Positions 58,410 to 64,000 of a stretch of 64,000 nucleotides of DNA are shown here, in pieces; position 1 is the stretch's first letter; each line of letters opens with the position of its first letter. The stretch is from Prochlorococcus sp. AG-409-A19. Lineage in GTDB: Bacteria > Cyanobacteriota > Cyanobacteriia > PCC-6307 > Cyanobiaceae. The notes beneath the pieces are model-generated. The model was not told the origin of the DNA and did no database searches. It was given only the letters and a program-made list of their open reading frames with translations. Position numbers and translations under genes: made by a program. The DNA lies in NCBI GenBank assembly GCA_003216155.1, contig QCJH01000003.1:45153-109152 (forward strand), given 5' to 3'.

Positions 58410-59129
58410 TTAAGCCGGAGCAGATTCTGTACTTCCTCGACGCTTTCGCCTGGTCAGAAAACCAAATAGAACTTTGCCTATAGCTTTTATTAAATTACCT
58501 TCTAACTCTTGAAATATATCCATATTGTATTTAAAAGCACAATTTGCTTCTTCTACTATCTTGTCTGCCATTTCTTGAGTTAAAGGTAAGGAATTTAGAA
58601 CTGTGCTGTAGTGAGCTTTAAAGGCTTTCTCATCACTAATATTATCAAACTCGTAAAATCTAAGACCTTTTTGTCCCTCAAGGTTCATTGCTTTTTGGGC
58701 GATTTTTTTGAGGATCTGACCGCCAGAAAGATCCCCCATATATCTTGTGTAGTGATGACCAATAAGTAATTCTGGAGATTCTTCCGCTAATTGATGAATC
58801 CTTGATACATAGACTTTTGCAGCGGTAGTTGGTTCTATTAAATTTAACCAGTTATTTCCAAAATAAAAATCGAGATCTTGTTCGAGTGTTTCTCTCCGGT
58901 TGAGTTCTGGGAAACTAATAGGTCCCACTATTGGATTTCCTCTTTCGCTGAGTATGCCAATCTCTTTTTCCATTGCCACATAAACAAAATATAAATCTGC
59001 TACAAGCTTGCGATAACTTGACTTATCTACAACGCCTTTTAAAAAGCAACTTACGAAACCAGTGTTTTCTGCCATTGTGTGGGCTTTTTTGGTGCCCTCT
59101 CTAAGTTGTTTAGCGAGTTCTAAAGGCAT
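58410..59129 (-). CDS. ho1: Heme oxygenase
   Basis: Heme oxygenase opens heme to biliverdin, the precursor of all phycobilins. With ATG 59129 (MPLELAKQLREG) it has 239 residues, the normal size; the frame from 59225 would add a 32-residue polar leader. His17 in KKAHTMAENT is the proximal heme ligand, and GDLSGGQIL at 132-140 forms the distal helix. In other Prochlorococcus the gene (pbsA/ho1) also adjoins the phycoerythrin genes. Confidence 0.94.
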   Translation of the reverse strand: MPLELAKQLREGTKKAHTMAENTGFVSCFLKGVVDKSSYRKLVADLYFVYVAMEKEIGILSERGNPIVGPISFPELNRRETLEQDLDFYFGNNWLNLIEPTTAAKVYVSRIHQLAEESPELLIGHHYTRYMGDLSGGQILKKIAQKAMNLEGQKGLRFYEFDNISDEKAFKAHYSTVLNSLPLTQEMADKIVEEANCAFKYNMDIFQELEGNLIKAIGKVLFGFLTRRKRRGSTESAPA

Positions 59130-59242
59130 GGGATTAGGTGATTTTTTGGATGATAAAAGAGATCTTTTATATTTAGTAGAGCCATTATGGTCTATTGGAG
59201 TTCTGAAAAAGAAGAAATTGCTCATCGCATCAAAACGATTTT

Positions 59243-59461
59243 CTAACTAACTGACATCTGTCTATCAAGCTTCTCAATAAGCTGGGAGAGAATCATTTCT
59301 ATTTTTTTTAATTCAGAATTCTCCTCTAGAGATAAATCAATTTTTTTTGGTGGCATTTTGAGTTTCTGGGCAATTGAGACTACTTCTTTTTGAAGCCGAT
59401 CCCTATATGCAGTTAGTTCATCTATGGACTCTTGAAGTTCCTTTGGCGTTGCTTCAGGCAT
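59243..59461 (-). CDS. Small conserved-looking coiled-coil protein
   Basis: The 72 residues (MPEATPKELQESIDELTAYR ... IEKLDRQMSVS) are strongly charged and helical, with heptad-like spacing at 9-30 and 48-68, so a short coiled coil is likely. I do not recognise a named family. It lies upstream of heme oxygenase on the same strand, with its start facing cpeB, so a role in the pigment cluster is possible. Confidence 0.65.
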   Translation of the reverse strand: MPEATPKELQESIDELTAYRDRLQKEVVSIAQKLKMPPKKIDLSLEENSELKKIEMILSQLIEKLDRQMSVS

Positions 59462-60376
<915 letters not shown>

Positions 60377-60399
60377 TTAGATAAACACACTACCTATAA

Positions 60400-60897
<498 letters not shown>

Positions 60898-61026
60898 AAA
60901 TAAAATAAAAATCTTTTATACTCACTTCTTGTAAATGACTTTTATGAAAGTTAAGCTATTATTTATAGTGATCTTTTGGAGTTAGATACTTAGAATATTG
61001 ATAAATGAGTTTTTATCGTTTTGAAT

Positions 61027-61674
61027 ATGCAAGGAGATCAGGGTAAGAATCATAAAAAGAACGAATTAAGCTTTGATGAATTATATGAGGATTTCCTCCA
61101 TCCAAATCCGAATATCAGTAATAAGGCAGCAATTCAAATGTCAGAAATTTATCCTGACGAGTCAATATCTCGTTTTTTGATGAACCTAGGAGAGGAGGAT
61201 GTGGTTAGCAGGCGGAAATCAATAAGAGCGATTGGTCTGTTGGGCCAGCCTGGGTTATTGAAAGTAGCAGAGCTTTTTCATGCAACTGAAAACATCACTA
61301 TTCGTGTTAGTTGCTTAAAGGCCTTTGTGCAGTTTTCTGTAAATATGAACGGGGAGCTTTTCCCTGCGCAGGCAATGAAAACAATTGAAATGGCATTGAT
61401 GGATGAATCGCCAGAGATCATACTTGTTGTGGTCCCTCTTCTTAGACAACTAGGTGAGCAGGGTTTACCTCACCTGATAAGAATTTCTCAGGGTAAGAAT
61501 ATCTTGAGAGTTATGGCTGCTGTTACTGCACTTGGGGAAATAGATGATCCTTATGCAAGAAACTTACTAGAAGAACTTTTAAAGGATGAAGCAACTGATC
61601 CTCTGGTTCGGGAAAGTGTTAAAGACTCACTGAAGACGCATTCTGTAAAAGACTCTTCCTCTGTCAGTGAGTGA
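61027..61674 (+). CDS. cpeZ: CpeZ-like HEAT-repeat bilin lyase/chaperone
   Basis: The 215 residues from ATG 61027 (MQGDQGKN; TTG 61021 also possible) start with FDELYEDFLHPNPNISNKAA and contain HEAT-like repeats such as DVVSRRKSIRAIGLLGQPGLL and RVMAAVTALGEIDDP. In Fremyella CpeZ assists CpeY in attaching phycoerythrobilin and acts as a chaperone. Gene place, 129 bases after cpeA, supports the call. It converges with the lyase gene at 61682 after 7 bases. Confidence 0.85.
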   Translation: MQGDQGKNHKKNELSFDELYEDFLHPNPNISNKAAIQMSEIYPDESISRFLMNLGEEDVVSRRKSIRAIGLLGQPGLLKVAELFHATENITIRVSCLKAFVQFSVNMNGELFPAQAMKTIEMALMDESPEIILVVVPLLRQLGEQGLPHLIRISQGKNILRVMAAVTALGEIDDPYARNLLEELLKDEATDPLVRESVKDSLKTHSVKDSSSVSE

Positions 61675-61681
61675 ATTGCCA

Positions 61682-62494
61682 TTAGATGCCTTGCTTGATT
61701 TTTCCTAATTGGACTAAAGCCAGATCAATAACCTTGAGAACTTCAATATCTTTTTCTTTTGATTTAAGTTGCTTTAGTGAATTTATTGACCTTATTGATT
61801 TTAGAGTCATTAATGAAAGAGCTGAGTTTTTTCTGACTTCAGCATTACTATCATTTAATTTTTCAATTAAAAGTGGCTCTGCCCAATTTAGCTCTTCAAG
61901 TTTTCCAATCAAGGTAACTGCTTCTGCTCTTACATCGTTAGATGAATCTTTTAGAGCACTCACAACTATTCGTTTAGCAGCCTCATCGCCTAAAAACTGT
62001 ATCTGCTCACTAAGAGCAGCTATTGCGGCTGCTCTTACAGCAGAGTGAGATGATTTAGCTGCTTTTCTTAGGGCCTCTGGAGCTTCTGCTCCAATAAATG
62101 CTAATCCCCAGCTTGCAAGACCTGCTTGAAGAGTTGTGCTTTGTGGATTTGTTAAAACTTGCACTAACAGATCTACTGCTTTTTCTCCAAAGATTGCCAT
62201 TGCTCCAACGGCTGATCCTTGGACGACTGGATCAGGGTCATTTATTAATGCTTGTAATAGGTCAGGTAAAGCGCTTGGATCTCCAACCAGCCTGAGAGTC
62301 TTAGCGGCAGCCCTTCTAACTGTGACATTTGAATGGTTAATTAAGGCTTCTCTAAGAATTGGTAAAGCTGGTATACCAATTGCTCCGAGACTTTCTGCAA
62401 AGGTTCTTCTTAGGAGCCCTCTTGTATCTCCAAGCCCGGCTACCATTCTTTCAATAGATTCTTTATTGTCTTTAGGAATTTGGCCATTTTTCAA
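61682..62494 (-). CDS. HEAT-repeat E/F-type bilin lyase, start uncertain
   Basis: From TTG 62494 the frame gives 270 residues with about six HEAT repeats (LPILREALINHSNVTVRRAA, LPDLLQALINDPDPVVQGSA, LIEKLNDSNAEVRKNSALS). This fits the MpeU/CpeF/CpcE-type lyases that attach or isomerise bilins. The same frame is open upstream to a TAA just above about 62587, with conserved-looking IFNLNLQLNESEAYELSEEL but no ATG or GTG. An ATT at 62563 could be used. Which bilin site it serves is unknown. Confidence 0.82.
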   Translation of the reverse strand: MKNGQIPKDNKESIERMVAGLGDTRGLLRRTFAESLGAIGIPALPILREALINHSNVTVRRAAAKTLRLVGDPSALPDLLQALINDPDPVVQGSAVGAMAIFGEKAVDLLVQVLTNPQSTTLQAGLASWGLAFIGAEAPEALRKAAKSSHSAVRAAAIAALSEQIQFLGDEAAKRIVVSALKDSSNDVRAEAVTLIGKLEELNWAEPLLIEKLNDSNAEVRKNSALSLMTLKSIRSINSLKQLKSKEKDIEVLKVIDLALVQLGKIKQGI

Positions 62495-62833
62495 ATGTGC
62501 TTTTAATTCTTCTGAGAGCTCATAGGCTTCAGATTCATTAAGTTGCAGATTTAGATTGAAAATCGGCCTAGATGCTTTACTTTAATCCGATTTATTTTGC
62601 CTTATAGAATTTCATTGCAAATCACCTTGAAATAATTAGATAACATATAGAAATAACAATTTAGATACAATAATATAAATTGATTTTGGATTGTTTTAAT
62701 ACTCAGTTTGTCTTTTTAATAATTTTTCATTACATGCTCTTTGCTTATTAGAATCTTTGCTTCAGCTCATTTTTTTAATAGCTTTGCCGGTAAAATACAT
62801 TCAAACCTCTGACTTTTTATCTGTCTTGAACTA
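62495..62833. other. Divergent gap between the two lyase genes
   Basis: About 340 bases. The first 70 or so extend the minus-strand lyase frame upstream. The rest is very AT-rich, with many TA steps (about 62640-62700) but no clear operator, hairpin or other frame. It must hold the promoters for the minus-strand lyase and cpeY. Confidence 0.5.
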
Positions 62834-64000
62834 GTGAAGGAGAAACCTTTTGACAATTTAACTCCCCTTAGCCAAAAGGAGGCCTTGAAAATTCTATCAA
62901 CGCCACTTGCAAAGCTTAATTTGGAAAGCGACTATTATAAAGCAGTTTTTCATTTGGTTAATTATCCTGGGTCTGATACTGAGAAGGCTCTTCTAAAATT
63001 AGTTGAATCCCCATCGACTCATCAGGCGATTGCGATTGCGCGTAGGAAGGCTATTGAAGTTTTAGCGAGAATAGGGTGTAGGCGAGCAATACCTGCTATA
63101 GGTATGTGCTTAGATAGTAGCGATATATATTTAGTAGAAATTTCAGCATGGGCATTGCAAGAGCTGCGCTGTGACCAAATTAACTTGCATCAAAAACTCA
63201 AATTCCTTCTTGATGATTCTAGGCAGAATAGAAGAGTCTTAATTAAAAGCCTTGCATCTTTAGGAGTAGTATCGGCGAACGAAAGAATTAAAAAATTTTT
63301 AACTGAAGAGAATTCAAATAAAGGACTTATAGGGGCAAGTCTTGCTGCGATTTCTAAATTATCTGGTGATATTGATCAAATTGATGAGTTGAAGAACCAT
63401 TTATTACTTGTTAATCAGAATGAGCGCAATCTCGCTGTCTATGACATTATTGATAGTGGTTATTTTGACTTGTTGGATTCAGTATTGAAGGCTCCTGTTG
63501 CAATTTCTTTAAGGATTAAAGCGCTTGAATCACTTTGGCCGTCTAAAAATCAAGAATATAAAGGCTTGGACTTGTTGAATATCGCTGACTCTTTAATTGT
63601 GGATGATCCTTACTGTATACATATTATACATGATTATGATTCTATACCTACAGAAGATCTTTTGATTAAGGAGTTATTTGGTACCGATTATAGTCGTTGT
63701 TATTTAGCATTAAGAGCTTTATTAAGTTTAGGACCAGAAAAAGTATGGCCTTCCCTGGAGAGCTATTGGCCCAGAATTAATAAAGATTATGGAGCGCTCT
63801 ATTTCACAATTCTTTTCTTTAATTATTTCAATATATGGCCTCATGGAGCGCGTTTAGAGATCCAGAGCCTTGCTGAGTTTTGCTTGTCCAATTATTGGCC
63901 TCAATATATGAAGTTTAGACCAGTTTCTGTTTTGTTGTTGGCTAAAGCTTGCCCAGATATCTTAAGCACTCATATGGAAAAATGGCTCTCTTTTGAAGAG
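62834..64000 (+). CDS. cpeY: CpeY bilin lyase, 5' part (runs off the right edge)
   Basis: A frame from GTG 62834 (VKEKPFDNLTPLSQKEAL) is open for 389 codons to the edge. It has HEAT-type helices such as IAIARRKAIEVLARIGCRRA and VEISAWALQELRCD, as in the CpcE/CpeY part of E/F-type lyases. In Fremyella CpeY attaches phycoerythrobilin to CpeA Cys82. CpeY is usually around 430 residues, so only a short end is missing. AGTGAAGGAG-like context gives no obvious ribosome site before GTG. Confidence 0.88.
   Translation, partial: MKEKPFDNLTPLSQKEALKILSTPLAKLNLESDYYKAVFHLVNYPGSDTEKALLKLVESPSTHQAIAIARRKAIEVLARIGCRRAIPAIGMCLDSSDIYLVEISAWALQELRCDQINLHQKLKFLLDDSRQNRRVLIKSLASLGVVSANERIKKFLTEENSNKGLIGASLAAISKLSGDIDQIDELKNHLLLVNQNERNLAVYDIIDSGYFDLLDSVLKAPVAISLRIKALESLWPSKNQEYKGLDLLNIADSLIVDDPYCIHIIHDYDSIPTEDLLIKELFGTDYSRCYLALRALLSLGPEKVWPSLESYWPRINKDYGALYFTILFFNYFNIWPHGARLEIQSLAEFCLSNYWPQYMKFRPVSVLLLAKACPDILSTHMEKWLSFEE

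Noticed and set aside
62098..62525. Plus-strand frames opposite the HEAT-repeat lyase
   Set aside because: Repeated leucine codons on the real strand give long open antisense frames; no independent signal.

Overview
The window looks like a piece of a marine Prochlorococcus chromosome. It is AT-rich (I judge roughly 40 % GC by eye) and tightly packed. It carries photosystem II genes (psbK, psbEFLJ, ycf48), the NDH-1 genes ndhCKJ, the magnesium-chelatase gene chlD and a heme oxygenase. At its right end is a reduced phycoerythrin cluster (cpeB, a short cpeA, cpeZ, another HEAT-repeat lyase gene, cpeY) with no other phycobilisome genes. That combination fits a low-light clade like SS120 or MIT9211; the clade assignment is inference.

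Layout. 0-10 kb: the 5' end of murJ (minus), sfsA, ammonium transporter amt, ispH, a DoxX-family gene, purH (minus), an esterase, a DUF3155 gene, a small hypothetical, a Hik2/CSK-like histidine kinase and cobS (minus). 10-15 kb: tgt and psbK, then a minus-strand group (wecG-like glycosyltransferase, Gfo/Idh/MocA oxidoreductase, CBS-domain membrane protein), a tRNA with anticodon CAU and a decayed tRNA-like copy. 15-23 kb: pyrE-ygfZ, a TM0106-type RecB-like nuclease, phosphoglucomutase-rdgB, a carotenoid oxygenase, hisB and fabI. 23-31 kb: a thioredoxin-fold protein, a DegT aminotransferase, a NUDIX hydrolase and folK, chlD, an Mla-type ABC pair and a YvcK/CofD protein. 31-38 kb: ndhCKJ facing away from rubredoxin-ycf48-psbEFLJ, then mtnP and mtnA. 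38-45 kb: nucleotide-sugar genes (uronate epimerase, animal-type UDP-glucose dehydrogenase, galE, sugar transferase) around hisS. 45-58 kb: a selD fusion, cca, uvrD, and a surface-polysaccharide block (O-antigen ligase-like protein, three glycosyltransferases, an ABC exporter and a wrecked glycosyltransferase). 58-64 kb: heme oxygenase, a small unknown and the phycoerythrin genes.

Working together: heme oxygenase makes biliverdin, the precursor of the bilins that CpeZ, CpeY and the second HEAT-repeat lyase presumably help attach to CpeB and CpeA. Rubredoxin, Ycf48 and PsbEFLJ form a photosystem II assembly set, next to the NDH-1 genes. UDP-glucose dehydrogenase, the epimerases, the sugar transferase, the O-antigen ligase-like protein and the glycosyltransferases would supply and build a cell-surface glycan.

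No clearly new multi-gene system is visible. The most unusual signals are nearly loop-less perfect palindromes inside or at the start of coding sequences (amt, rubredoxin, and a weaker one in chlD), a tRNA relic able to fold into a long hairpin, several minus-strand genes with no canonical start codon where homology expects one (folK, the second lyase gene, the ABC exporter), and a hairpin that could hide the psbE ribosome binding site.
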